DNA of 43,074 nucleotides from contig SOJW01000014.1 in NCBI GenBank assembly GCA_004375895.1, positions 1 to 43,074 on the forward strand, given 5' to 3'. Source of the DNA: Candidatus Stahliibacteriota bacterium. GTDB taxonomy: Bacteria; Hydrothermota; Tepidihabitantia; B3-TA06. Made by a program: the position numbers and the translations under genes. Positions 8,016 to 14,804 of the stretch are shown here, piece by piece (position 1 is the stretch's first letter; every line of letters begins with the position of its first letter). The notes beneath the pieces were generated by a model that was not told where the DNA came from, did no database searches, and saw only the letters and a list, made by a program, of their open reading frames with translations.

Positions 8016-8504
8016 ATGGCAAAACCCGGAATCGAGGAGGTTACCAGGGGATTGGAAAAGGTTGAGCGCCGGAGCAAGGTCTGGATGTGGGTGAGCTTCG
8101 CCCTCTTTGTTGTACTCATAGGATTCATAGTCGTTGAGAAGTTTGTGCCCTTGATTGTGCCGAGAAAGATCGCAGCCCACAAGTTTGTGCTCAAGGATCG
8201 GACCGGGATGAGCAGGGCAAGACTCTATGTTGACGATAGCGGTGCGGTCTTAAAGTTCGCTGACACCTCAGGCCTGACCCGCACGATGCTGGGCGTAACC
8301 GACTACGGCACCTCGAGCCTGCGATTTATGGATCACAAAGGCAATACCCGCGTGATTCTCGGTGTTCTAGCCAACGCGCTGCCCGGCCTCTATCTAAAAG
8401 ACGTTAATCGAAAGACTAGAATCGGGCTTACGATTCTTCCCAATACCGAACCTGTAATGTTCTTAAAGGACGAAGCGCGAGAGAATCTCTGGCGCGCGCC
8501 GTGA
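8016..8504 (+). CDS. Single-pass membrane protein with D-x-x-G strand repeats
   Basis: 162 residues, family not named. AAAGGAGACCTC precedes the ATG. A helical N-terminus (about 1-22) leads to one membrane segment (WMWVSFALFVVLIGFIVV, about 23-40). Then come about four units of 20-26 residues with the pattern L-x-F/V-x-D-x-x-G-x-x-R-x-x-L-G-V: RARLYVDDSG, SLRFMDHKGNTRVILGV, GLYLKDVNRKTRIGLTI, VMFLKDEAREN. The repeats suggest a small extracytoplasmic beta-structure. It is co-transcribed with the adenosyltransferase; I infer no functional link. Confidence 0.75.
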   Translation: MAKPGIEEVTRGLEKVERRSKVWMWVSFALFVVLIGFIVVEKFVPLIVPRKIAAHKFVLKDRTGMSRARLYVDDSGAVLKFADTSGLTRTMLGVTDYGTSSLRFMDHKGNTRVILGVLANALPGLYLKDVNRKTRIGLTILPNTEPVMFLKDEARENLWRAP

Positions 8505-8880
8505 GGGCTTGAAGAAAGGATTGACATTTTAGGGAGGTATTAAACATTATCAGCAAGAAGTAGCAGCAGAAGCGAATTGGACTTTTACCCGTGTGACTCC
8601 AATTTAGTTGTTCGAAATTGGACCTAAGTACAATTCTCAAAGCAGAAATGTCACTTTTCGCCCCAAAAGTAAGATTTGGGTGAGCAAATGTAACTTGAGT
8701 ATCATTTCGCTCCCCACAATTCAAATCTTTACCTGAAATTGGAATAAGCAGATCAGTAACTCCAATTTCCTTGAATTGTGAAGACACCCCACAATACTTT
8801 AAGGTTGCAATTTCCCCCTGTCCCGTATAATTAGAGTGGAAGTTTGTCAAATAGTGAATTTGAAGTTGGGCTGAAACCAA
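8428..8880 (-). other. AT-rich stretch with a protein-like frame, possible gene remnant
   Basis: Between 8505 and 8883 there is no clear gene. On the minus strand an open frame from 8880 reads like real protein for about 90 residues (GEIATLKYCGVSSQFKEIGV, then DLNCGERNDTQVTFAHPNLT). It uses AT-rich codons unlike both neighbours. It then runs antisense into the upstream gene. There is no ATG and no ribosome site, and only a weak promoter-like TTGACA lies inside the frame. The most likely reading is a decayed fragment of an AT-rich gene; a chance frame is the alternative. No function is assigned. Confidence 0.25.
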
Positions 8881-8889
8881 GGAGTGTTG

Positions 8890-10029
8890 ATGGATTACTT
8901 TCTTACTGAAGAACAGGTGATGATACGCGATCTGGCGCGAAAGATTGCAGAGGAGAAGGTGAAACCCGTCCGCGCGGAGCTTGACGAGAAGGGCGAGTTT
9001 CCTGAAGAGATAATGAAGGAGTTGGCGCGCGCTGACCTGTTGCGTGTATTTGTCCCTGAGGAGGCCGGCGGTCTGGGCGGCGGATGCATGGAGATGTGTA
9101 TCGTGGCCGAGGAACTTTCCCGCATCTGTGCTGGTGTGGCTACCACCTACGCAGCCAACGGCCTTGCCTGCATGCCTATAATCCTTTATGGCACAGAGGA
9201 GCAGAAGCAGCGGTTCCTTCCCCGCATCGCGGACGGCGCATCCTACGCCGCGTTCGCCTTAACAGAGGCCGAGGCCGGTTCTGACGCGGCAAACATCAAG
9301 ACCACGGCAAAAGAGGTTGAAGACGGCTTTGTTCTGAACGGCACCAAGCAGTTCATCACCAACGGCGGGGTGGCCGAGATATACACGGTGATCGCGGTCA
9401 CCGATCCTAAGCGCGGCGCACGCGGTGTGTCGGCGCTGGTGGTTGAGAAAGGCACCCCAGGCTTCGGGTTCGGCAAAGAGGAAGACAAGATGGGCATCCG
9501 GGCATCCAAGACCACCCAATTGATCTTTACCGACTGCAAGGTGCCCAAGGAGAATCTTTTAGGAAAGCGGGGCATGGGTTTTATTATCACCCTGAAGACC
9601 TTTGACCGCACCAGACCGGGCGTTGGCGCTCAGGCGGTAGGGATCGCGCAGGGCGCATTTGATGAAGCATTGGCTTATGGCAAGGGACGCGTGCAGTTCG
9701 GAAAGCCCATCACATCCTTCCAGGGTATCCAGTTCATGCTTGCCGACATGGCCACCCAGATCGAGGCTGCACGCGCACTTGTCTACGCAACGGCAAGGAT
9801 GATAGATGCCGGTGCCAAGGATTTTGCCAAGGAGTCGGCGATGGCCAAGCTGTTTGCATCGGATATGGCGATGAGTGTTACCACGGACGCGGTGCAGATA
9901 ATGGGCGGCTACGGCTACATGAAGGAGTACCCGGCTGAGAAGTACATGCGCGACGCGAAGATAACCCAGATCTACGAGGGCACGAACCAGATCCAGCGCC
10001 AGGTCATCGCCAACGCGCTGATAAAATAA
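8890..10029 (+). CDS. Acyl-CoA dehydrogenase
   Basis: 379 residues from the ATG at 8890, which has AAGGAG eight bases upstream; the GTG six bases earlier is less likely. FAD flavoprotein oxidising acyl-CoA to 2-enoyl-CoA, with electrons normally passed to ETF. Landmarks: YAAFALTEAEAGSDAANIKT (flavin/substrate loop), GTKQFITNGGVAEIYTVIAV, RPGVGAQAVGIAQGAFDEAL, QFGKPITSFQGIQFMLADMA, and QIMGGYGYMKEYPAEKYMRD. The catalytic base is Glu 363 in QIYEGTNQIQR, the position used by short- and medium-chain enzymes. No ETF or beta-oxidation partners are in the window. The 3' end carries the TGCTCC/GATCGCA element and a terminator. Confidence 0.95.
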   Translation: MDYFLTEEQVMIRDLARKIAEEKVKPVRAELDEKGEFPEEIMKELARADLLRVFVPEEAGGLGGGCMEMCIVAEELSRICAGVATTYAANGLACMPIILYGTEEQKQRFLPRIADGASYAAFALTEAEAGSDAANIKTTAKEVEDGFVLNGTKQFITNGGVAEIYTVIAVTDPKRGARGVSALVVEKGTPGFGFGKEEDKMGIRASKTTQLIFTDCKVPKENLLGKRGMGFIITLKTFDRTRPGVGAQAVGIAQGAFDEALAYGKGRVQFGKPITSFQGIQFMLADMATQIEAARALVYATARMIDAGAKDFAKESAMAKLFASDMAMSVTTDAVQIMGGYGYMKEYPAEKYMRDAKITQIYEGTNQIQRQVIANALIK

Positions 10030-10045
10030 CACCCCACGAATCATG

Positions 10046-10079
10046 TGCTCCTTTTTGCGCACAGCACAAAAAGATCGCA
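10046..10079 (+). repeat. 3'-UTR structured element, copy 1
   Basis: TGCTCC, then TTTTTGCGC, loop ACA, GCACAAAAA (9-bp stem, one C-A mismatch), then GATCGCA. The conserved ends pair as TGC with GCA around an unpaired TCC/GATC internal loop. It lies between the acyl-CoA dehydrogenase stop and its terminator. Other copies: 14760-14800 (minus), 30220-30250, 36812-36857. Confidence 0.7.
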
Positions 10080-10092
10080 GGAAGGATATTGT

Positions 10093-10120
10093 AAGGCTGA
10101 GCAATTGCTCAGCCTTTATC
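10093..10120 (+). terminator. Rho-independent terminator after the acyl-CoA dehydrogenase gene
   Basis: Perfect 10-bp stem AAGGCTGAGC / GCTCAGCCTT with loop AATT, followed by a short T-rich run. Confidence 0.75.
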
Positions 10121-10172
10121 TATATTAACCTGGTCTAATTTGTGAACCCGAGGGGAACTCTCAAAGTCACCC

Positions 10173-10200
10173 TTGACAATGTTCTCAATTGGTTTATAAT
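10173..10200 (+). promoter_or_regulatory. Promoter of the ArsR gene
   Basis: TTGACA (10173-10178), 16-base spacer, perfect TATAAT (10195-10200). About 20 bases of leader precede the ATG, with a weak GGATGA ribosome site. ArsR proteins commonly bind their own promoter, but I could not define an operator. Confidence 0.8.
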
Positions 10201-10227
10201 TTAAGCAACTACTGAATTGGATGAATT

Positions 10228-10638
10228 ATGGATGAATCGAAACATGCCGAGCTTTTCAAGGCTCTCAGTGTAGAGACCCGGATTCGTATCATCGAGCTGT
10301 TGAAGGAAAAAGGTCGGCTTGGAGTCAAGGAACTAGCCGAGATTCTGGGCATTACACCATCGGCCGTGTCCCAGCATCTGAAGGTTCTGAAGTACGCCGG
10401 CCTGGTTCACTCTGAGCGCAAAGGATACTGGCTGCCGTACGAGATAGATGAGGCCGCCCTGGAACACTGCGGGGAAATGCTTTCCCACGTGTGCACCTGC
10501 GACTGCAAGGGGGAATGCGAAGAGGAACTCCAAACCGTGGAAGACAAGCTTGAGTTTTTAAAAAAGCACGAGAGGATTCTCAAACACAAGCTAAAGATGT
10601 TGCAGGAAAAGATCAGGGAGCTCGAATCAAATGGATAA
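10228..10638 (+). CDS. ArsR-family winged-helix regulator with Cys cluster
   Basis: 136 residues. The winged helix occupies about 1-75, with recognition helix region ELAEILGITPSAVSQHLKVL and wing GLVHSERKGYWLPYEID. A cysteine cluster VCTCDCKGEC (about 90-99) follows, then a long charged helix to the end, probably a coiled coil. The family usually represses and is released by metal or metalloid binding. The cluster is a plausible sensor site, but it lies after the wing rather than in the classical alpha-3 or alpha-5 positions. The Cys/His-rich mini-protein downstream supports a metal or thiol theme; that link is inferred. Confidence 0.88.
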   Translation: MDESKHAELFKALSVETRIRIIELLKEKGRLGVKELAEILGITPSAVSQHLKVLKYAGLVHSERKGYWLPYEIDEAALEHCGEMLSHVCTCDCKGECEEELQTVEDKLEFLKKHERILKHKLKMLQEKIRELESNG

Positions 10639-10762
10639 TTTTTTTGAGAAAGCTATTAAGTATTTGCTTGATAAATTAAGTGTGAAAACACTGAACTTAA
10701 AAATAAATCCACTGGCCTGTTGGATAAAACTAAACGCAAAAAACCTTTAAAGGAGGTTTCAG

Positions 10763-10948
10763 ATGAACAAGCATGGAATGCATCACGGTTCCTGCTGCAC
10801 ACCGGAACACGGCTGTGGTTGCGGCCACGGGTGTTACGGGGTTCGCCGGTTCTACACCGCCCAGGAGAAACGGGAACACCTGGAACGCTATAAAGAACAA
10901 CTAGAAAAAGAACTGGCGGCGGTTGAGGAACACCTCAAGAACATGTAA
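10763..10948 (+). CDS. Cys/His-rich mini-protein with helical tail
   Basis: 61 residues. A strong AAAGGAGG site precedes the ATG. The N-terminal 26 residues hold six Cys and five or more His (MHHGSCCTPEHGCGCGHGCYG), and the rest is one amphipathic charged helix (AQEKREHLERYKEQLEKELA). Layout resembles DUF5320-type small proteins (Gly/Cys-rich head, coiled-coil tail). The head looks suited to binding soft metals, perhaps buffering or delivering one. It lies 124 bases after the ArsR gene in the same direction and before a terminator, so the two likely form one unit. Confidence 0.75.
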   Translation: MNKHGMHHGSCCTPEHGCGCGHGCYGVRRFYTAQEKREHLERYKEQLEKELAAVEEHLKNM

Positions 10949-10974
10949 AGGATAAGGTTCAATCAAGAACAATG

Positions 10975-11004
10975 AGGCCAGCCTTTCGGCTGGCCTTACC
11001 TTTT
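10975..11004 (+). terminator. Terminator of the ArsR/mini-protein unit
   Basis: 9-bp perfect stem AGGCCAGCC / GGCTGGCCT with loop TTTC, followed by TACCTTTT. Confidence 0.75.
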
Positions 11005-11017
11005 CGTAGAGCCTCGG

Positions 11018-11046
11018 TTGACAGAGTATATGCCCAAGATTATAAT
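11018..11046 (+). promoter_or_regulatory. Consensus promoter placed for a leaderless start (DUF3800 gene)
   Basis: TTGACA (11018-11023), 17-base spacer, TATAAT (11041-11046), both perfect. Seven bases (TGTTTTG) separate the -10 from an ATG at 11054. The TTG of the -35 is in frame with the gene and would be a false start. Confidence 0.88.
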
Positions 11047-11053
11047 TGTTTTG

Positions 11054-11821
11054 ATGTATCTCATGTATGTTGACGAAAGCGGTGACTGTGGTTTAGTCAA
11101 CTCGCCAACCCGTTATTTTGTGCTTACCGGACTGGTAGTTCATGAGTTAAGTTGGCAAAGTGCCTTCGACCGGATTGTTGATTTTAGATATCGCATGAGG
11201 CAAAAGTTTGGGTTCCGTATAAGGGAAGAATTCCATGCCGTAGACTTGGTTAGTGATTTCAGAAAATGGACGTGGCTTAAGGCAAATAATCGTATAGCTA
11301 TGGTTCGAGAATTCGCAGATGCTCTAGCTACGCTAACAAACTTGAATGTAATCAATATAGTAATAGACAAACGGGGGCAACCTGCGAATTATGATGTATT
11401 TGAAAATGCATGGGAAGCTCTTGTGCAAAGATTTGAAAATACAATAGCTAGTCATAACTTCCCCGGCCCAAATAACCCACATGAAAAGGGAATGATATTC
11501 TCTGACGATACCGATGATAAGAAACTAACACAATTACTGCGTCGGATGCGACGCTACAATCCTGTGCCCGTGCAAAAGCGTTTCGGTTCAGGTTATAGAT
11601 ACCTCCCTTTGAAGAATATTATTGAGGACCCAAGCTTCAGAAACTCTGCACATTCGTATTTCGTACAAGCTACAGATTTGTGTGCTTACCTGTTGCGCCA
11701 GAATATTTCTCCCAATAAGCACATGAGAGTTGGTTCAAGAAGGGACTATTTTTACAGGCTAGATCCAATACTTTGCAAGATAGCTTCAAGTTCGGATCCC
11801 TGCGGAATTGTCTGGCTATAA
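11054..11821 (+). CDS. DUF3800 family protein
   Basis: 255 residues from the ATG at 11054. The N-terminus MYLMYVDESGDCG is the family's defining acidic motif, and a start here puts it at the very N-terminus, as usual. Other landmarks: YFVLTGLVVHELSW, EEFHAVDL, MIFSDDTDDKKLTQLLRRMR, YLPLKNIIEDPSFRNSAHSY and FVQATDLCAYLLRQN. The conserved acidic residues and fold suggest an RNase H-like nuclease; activity is unproven for most members. It is AT-richer than the neighbouring metal genes, stands alone, and has its own promoter, consistent with an accessory gene. Sure of the family, not of the role. Confidence 0.88.
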   Translation: MYLMYVDESGDCGLVNSPTRYFVLTGLVVHELSWQSAFDRIVDFRYRMRQKFGFRIREEFHAVDLVSDFRKWTWLKANNRIAMVREFADALATLTNLNVINIVIDKRGQPANYDVFENAWEALVQRFENTIASHNFPGPNNPHEKGMIFSDDTDDKKLTQLLRRMRRYNPVPVQKRFGSGYRYLPLKNIIEDPSFRNSAHSYFVQATDLCAYLLRQNISPNKHMRVGSRRDYFYRLDPILCKIASSSDPCGIVWL

Positions 11822-11846
11822 AAAAGAGGGCCTTTGAGGCCCTCTA
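11821..11846 (-). terminator. Terminator for the SpoIID gene, shared with the DUF3800 3' end
   Basis: 9-bp stem AGAGGGCCT / AGGCCCTCT with a 3-base loop. Read on the minus strand it is followed by a T run, fitting termination of the convergent SpoIID gene (stop at 11956). It directly abuts the DUF3800 stop codon. Confidence 0.75.
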
Positions 11847-11955
11847 GAAGGAATCCTACACTCCGGATAAGCCGAAGTTCAGATTCAAATGTTATTATAG
11901 CCAAATCCCTAGGCTTGTCAAGTCCTGATAAGGTGATTAAGGGAAAAGGAGAATC

Positions 11956-13005
11956 TCATCGAGCCCCTTTGGAGATGCGGGACAGCGCGAGGATCTCGGT
12001 ACCGGGGAAGTAGTAGCTGAGTATATCCCGGTAGCCCGCACCCGCCTTGTCCAGGGCCATGGCACCGAACTGACACATCCCAACCCCGTGCCCGTAGCCG
12101 TGCCCGTGAATCATAAGGAGGTTGTCCGCGATCTCAGCCTCAAAGCGCCGGGTTTTGGGCCGGTGATCGAGGAGATTAACCACCTCGTTGTAGGCGAAGA
12201 AGCTAGAGTCGGGCGCGTAGAAGATAAATCCCTTGACAGGGGTTAGGGCGATATCCGATCTCCTCACCAGATGGATGGAATCAATCGGCACATCCAGACC
12301 TAGATTAAAGACCAAACTGTCCAACCGGAAGGTATCATCCCATACGTAAAAAGTGGAGTTGCAGCACAGGGTATCTATCCTCCTGCGGTGATAGGGCTGA
12401 TCCTTGGCTCCTTCCCACAGATCGGAGGGCAAAAGGGTCATCCCACCGCAGGTGGAGTGATAGTAGACCTCGGCTATCTCACCCTTATATCCTAAGACAA
12501 GCCCTTCGGTCTCGCGCACCGCTTGAAGCGATGCGGAGTCGGTGGGCAGGCCGCGGTAGACCTGGGAGTCCTGGCTGTCCAGGAGGTCATACCCCACATC
12601 GTGACCACCCATTTTGTTGTATGCGTAAGCTCTTGCCACTATGGCCTGCGCCTTTCGTGCCTCGGCACCACCTTCGGGCATCTCCGCTGCCACCACCGAC
12701 GCCAGGTAATTCTCCTCCGGGATGTAGTTGAGAATAACGAGTTCGCCCTCGGATGCATAGAAGGTGAATCCACCCGCATATCTTCGCTTGATCTCCCCCG
12801 CGGTGATGGTGTAGCGTGTTGTCTCCATCTGTTGGAAGTATCGTTCCCGCTTGCCGTTGACCAAAAGAAGCGAGTCGTTGGCAACCTTTATTCTGTATGT
12901 GCCCTGGGTTGAGGAGATCACCACCTGGGGCGGTCGCTCCTCGGCAAAGATACGTATGGTGAACGTCTTGCTGACCGATAAGAGGAGAAGAAGGAGGTTA
13001 ATCAT
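11956..13005 (-). CDS. SpoIID/LytB-domain protein (lytic transglycosylase-like)
   Basis: 349 residues. A short hydrophobic N-terminus (INLLLLLLSVSKTFTIRIF) acts as signal or anchor. The SpoIID domain follows: NYIPEENYLASVVAAEMPEG with the likely catalytic Glu at 108, then KAQAIVARAYAY, VYRGL, VYYHSTCGGMTL and, near the end, HGHGYGHGVGMCQFGAMALD. SpoIID cleaves denuded peptidoglycan strands. Family members outside spore formers occur widely, and nothing else here suggests sporulation. The ATG overlaps the stop of the DUF402 gene by four bases, so the two are coupled. Confidence 0.92.
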   Translation of the reverse strand: MINLLLLLLSVSKTFTIRIFAEERPPQVVISSTQGTYRIKVANDSLLLVNGKRERYFQQMETTRYTITAGEIKRRYAGGFTFYASEGELVILNYIPEENYLASVVAAEMPEGGAEARKAQAIVARAYAYNKMGGHDVGYDLLDSQDSQVYRGLPTDSASLQAVRETEGLVLGYKGEIAEVYYHSTCGGMTLLPSDLWEGAKDQPYHRRRIDTLCCNSTFYVWDDTFRLDSLVFNLGLDVPIDSIHLVRRSDIALTPVKGFIFYAPDSSFFAYNEVVNLLDHRPKTRRFEAEIADNLLMIHGHGYGHGVGMCQFGAMALDKAGAGYRDILSYYFPGTEILALSRISKGAR

Positions 13006-13526
13006 GAGAAGCGCTCCAATAAAGCAGGAGGGAAGCTTCCTTCACGGAAGCGTTTTATCAAGCGATCAAGCTCGGCTTTTGCCGAGTGAGCCTCATCTTC
13101 GGTGATCCAGCCGTTACCGATCGCTTTCTCGAACTCATCCTCGTCGAGGACAACGATCTTTGAGCGATCAGGGGAGATCCAGAGATCGAGAAACAGGTCC
13201 TTGGTCCAGTATCCGTCGTCGCGTTCCTCCGAGGGGGTGTTGATGTCCGCGTAGTAGCCGGTAAAACCCTGCTCAGTCCGGTCAGGTCTGAATATTTTCG
13301 CCACGTCGTGCCAATGTTTTCGATACTCGGCGAACACCGCCCGGTAACCGTTCGCTATCACGGTCTCGCCGTCTATTACCAGTGGCTTGGAGGCACCACA
13401 AAGGATGTGGGAGGTAACGATCACCTCCTCATCTTTGTAGAGCAGGTCGGTCTCGATATCAAGCTCCCGGTCAGGCGGCCTGAAGTAGTGGATTATTGTC
13501 TTAGCCGTACTTTTCTGCTCGCGCAT
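13002..13526 (-). CDS. DUF402 (Ntdp-like phosphatase family) protein
   Basis: 174 residues from the ATG at 13526, which follows GGGAGAGAT; a longer frame lacks a ribosome site and crosses the promoter. The DUF402 core is clear: GFTGYYADINTPSEERDDGY, WTKDLFLDLWISPD, then VVLDEDEFEKAIGNGWI. Characterised relatives are divalent-metal nucleoside tri/diphosphatases, using the acidic residues seen here (D-I-N, D-L-F-L-D, D-E-D-E). The physiological substrate is uncertain. It is first gene of a two-gene unit with SpoIID. Confidence 0.88.
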   Translation of the reverse strand: MREQKSTAKTIIHYFRPPDRELDIETDLLYKDEEVIVTSHILCGASKPLVIDGETVIANGYRAVFAEYRKHWHDVAKIFRPDRTEQGFTGYYADINTPSEERDDGYWTKDLFLDLWISPDRSKIVVLDEDEFEKAIGNGWITEDEAHSAKAELDRLIKRFREGSFPPALLERFS

Positions 13527-13560
13527 ATCTCTCCCATAGTCCAAGTTAATCTGATTTCTA

Positions 13561-13588
13561 AGTCTAGCGGAAATTAGGAGCGATGCAA
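13561..13588 (-). promoter_or_regulatory. Possible promoter of DUF402-SpoIID
   Basis: Minus strand TTGCAT (13583-13588), 16-base spacer, TAGACT (13561-13566). Weaker than the others but correctly spaced, about 30 bases before the ribosome site. Confidence 0.5.
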
Positions 13589-13723
13589 GCTTGGTGGTTG
13601 TTGTTTGAGGCAACTAAATCCGGATTCGTCACGTCTATATTGTGTTCGTCAGGGGAGTGTGGAGAATTGAATCATGAGTCGAAAGGAGTGATATCATGTC
13701 TACACTTTTTTATAACCGGGGGC

Positions 13724-13751
13724 TTGACAAAACCTGCCGGCGCGCTATACT
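13724..13751 (+). promoter_or_regulatory. Promoter of the DUF5678/protease unit
   Basis: TTGACA (13724-13729), 16-base spacer, TATACT (13746-13751). It gives a leader of about 90 bases ending in CTGGAGGACAT. The stretch 13589-13846 otherwise contains no gene I can support. Confidence 0.75.
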
Positions 13752-13846
13752 TACGCGAGTGCCCCTTGGGTGCGTGATGTGGATTATTCAGCTGCAGCTT
13801 CAGGCTTTCATGGGGCAATTGAGTGCAAGAACCTTCTGGAGGACAT

Positions 13847-14092
13847 ATGAGCACGATTGCTTTTGAAAAAGAGCTAGCCTTTTTTATTGAGAATCAACAA
13901 GAACTTGTCAAAAAACACTTGGGCAAGATTCTTGTTATCAAGGGGAAAAGGGTTATTGGCGTTTATCCCACAGCTCTGGAAGCATACGTAGAAACTCAGA
14001 AAAAATATCCATTAGGCTCTTTCATGCTTCAGCCGTGCCTGCCAGGGCCAGAAGCTTATACGACTACCGTTACTTCCACAAAAATCGCATAA
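13847..14092 (+). CDS. DUF5678-type small protein
   Basis: 81 residues from the ATG at 13847 (GGAGGACAT upstream; an in-frame ATG at 13823 has no ribosome site). The pattern F-I-E-N-Q-Q-E-L-V-K-K-H-L-G-K, V-I-K-G-K-R-V-I-G-V-Y, A-L-E-A-Y-V-E-T, then GSFMLQPCLPGPEAY matches DUF5678, a family of unknown function. It ends TAAATG, the ATG being the first codon of the protease N-terminus, so the two are translationally coupled. I recall such a pairing with retropepsin-like genes elsewhere, which would suggest a common job, but I cannot verify that here. Confidence 0.75.
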   Translation: MSTIAFEKELAFFIENQQELVKKHLGKILVIKGKRVIGVYPTALEAYVETQKKYPLGSFMLQPCLPGPEAYTTTVTSTKIA

Positions 14093-14660
14093 ATGCCTGT
14101 TCCTAAAGTTTCGTTTCATGCATGCACAAGGAAAGCTTCCGGCTTGCTTCCTTCAATAAATATCGACAATTCAAATATGTGCTACGCCCGACGAGATGAA
14201 ATCGCCCTCTCAGCTTTATGAAACAAATGCCTTGTGGGATACAGGGGCATCCAGCAGCGTTATTACAAAAGCAACAGCCGAAGCCTTGAAGCTTATACCT
14301 ACCGGTACCGCAATGTTACATCACGCAGGTGGGCAAAGTCAAAAAAACACGTACATGGTGAATTATTATTTGCCGAACGAAGTAGAAGTAAAGGGTATCT
14401 TAGTAATCGAGTGCGATAAAATTCATGACGGACGTTGTGGGGCTATCATAGGAATGGATATAATTACAAGGGGGGATTTTGCCATCACCAATGTCAATGG
14501 CAACACCTGCGTAAGTTATCGAATCCCTTCGATTGCAATGATTGACTATGTAGATGAAGCGAGAAAGGTTACCGCTGCCGGTGTCGGACGCAACGACCCA
14601 TGCCCTTGCGGATCAGGGAAGAAATACAAAAAGTGTTGCGGCAAAGCAAAAGTTATGTGA
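14093..14660 (+). CDS. Retropepsin-like aspartic protease with SEC-C tail, apparently frameshifted
   Basis: The ATG at 14093 opens a frame reading [20 protein letters not shown], then SINIDNSN, the expected N-terminal strand region, but it stops at about 14219. The rest is in the +1 frame, open from after a stop at 14157. It reads [20 protein letters not shown] then [17 protein letters not shown], with the catalytic [23 protein letters not shown] (second family motif), and a C-terminal SEC-C zinc motif [18 protein letters not shown]. One base lost or gained near 14170-14180 would join them. Translation could also start at ATG 14196, leaving DTG only 14 residues in. Sequencing error, true decay and programmed shift cannot be told apart here. 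Confidence 0.75.
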
Positions 14661-14700
14661 CAAACCAAATATCCTCTAAATTTCTTTAAGTTCTCTTCTA

Positions 14701-14723
14701 CCCCGGCACCACCGGGGCTTTTT
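14701..14723 (+). terminator. Terminator after the protease gene
   Basis: CCCCGG / CCGGGG stem with a 5-base loop followed by CTTTTT. The same hairpin lies downstream of the minus-strand element at 14760-14800. Confidence 0.75.
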
Positions 14724-14759
14724 CTTATACAATCATTTTACCGCACACGGTCATTTCAC

Positions 14760-14800
14760 TGCGATCTTTTTAGCGTGCTATAACACGCTAAAAAGGAGCA
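14760..14800 (-). repeat. 3'-UTR structured element, copy 2
   Basis: On the minus strand TGCTCC, TTTTTAGCGTG, loop TTATAG, CACGCTAAAAA (perfect 11-bp stem), GATCGCA. It starts four bases after the stop of the BamA-like gene (14805). Same conserved ends as the copies at 10046, 30220 and 36812, with a different paired stem. Confidence 0.75.
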
Positions 14801-14804
14801 TTTC

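Noticed and set aside
8164-8175. Fifth 3'-UTR element from AAAGATCGCAG
   Set aside because: It lies inside a coding region and has no TGCTCC half or stem upstream.
11956-13005. SpoIID as evidence of spore formation
   Set aside because: No other sporulation gene is present, and SpoIID/LytB-domain proteins occur in many non-spore-formers; the BamA-like protein points to a diderm.
13696-13866. 56-codon frame with AAAGGAG ahead of the ATG, upstream of DUF5678
   Set aside because: It contains the TTGACA/TATACT promoter of the downstream gene and overlaps its start; the amino-acid composition is not protein-like.
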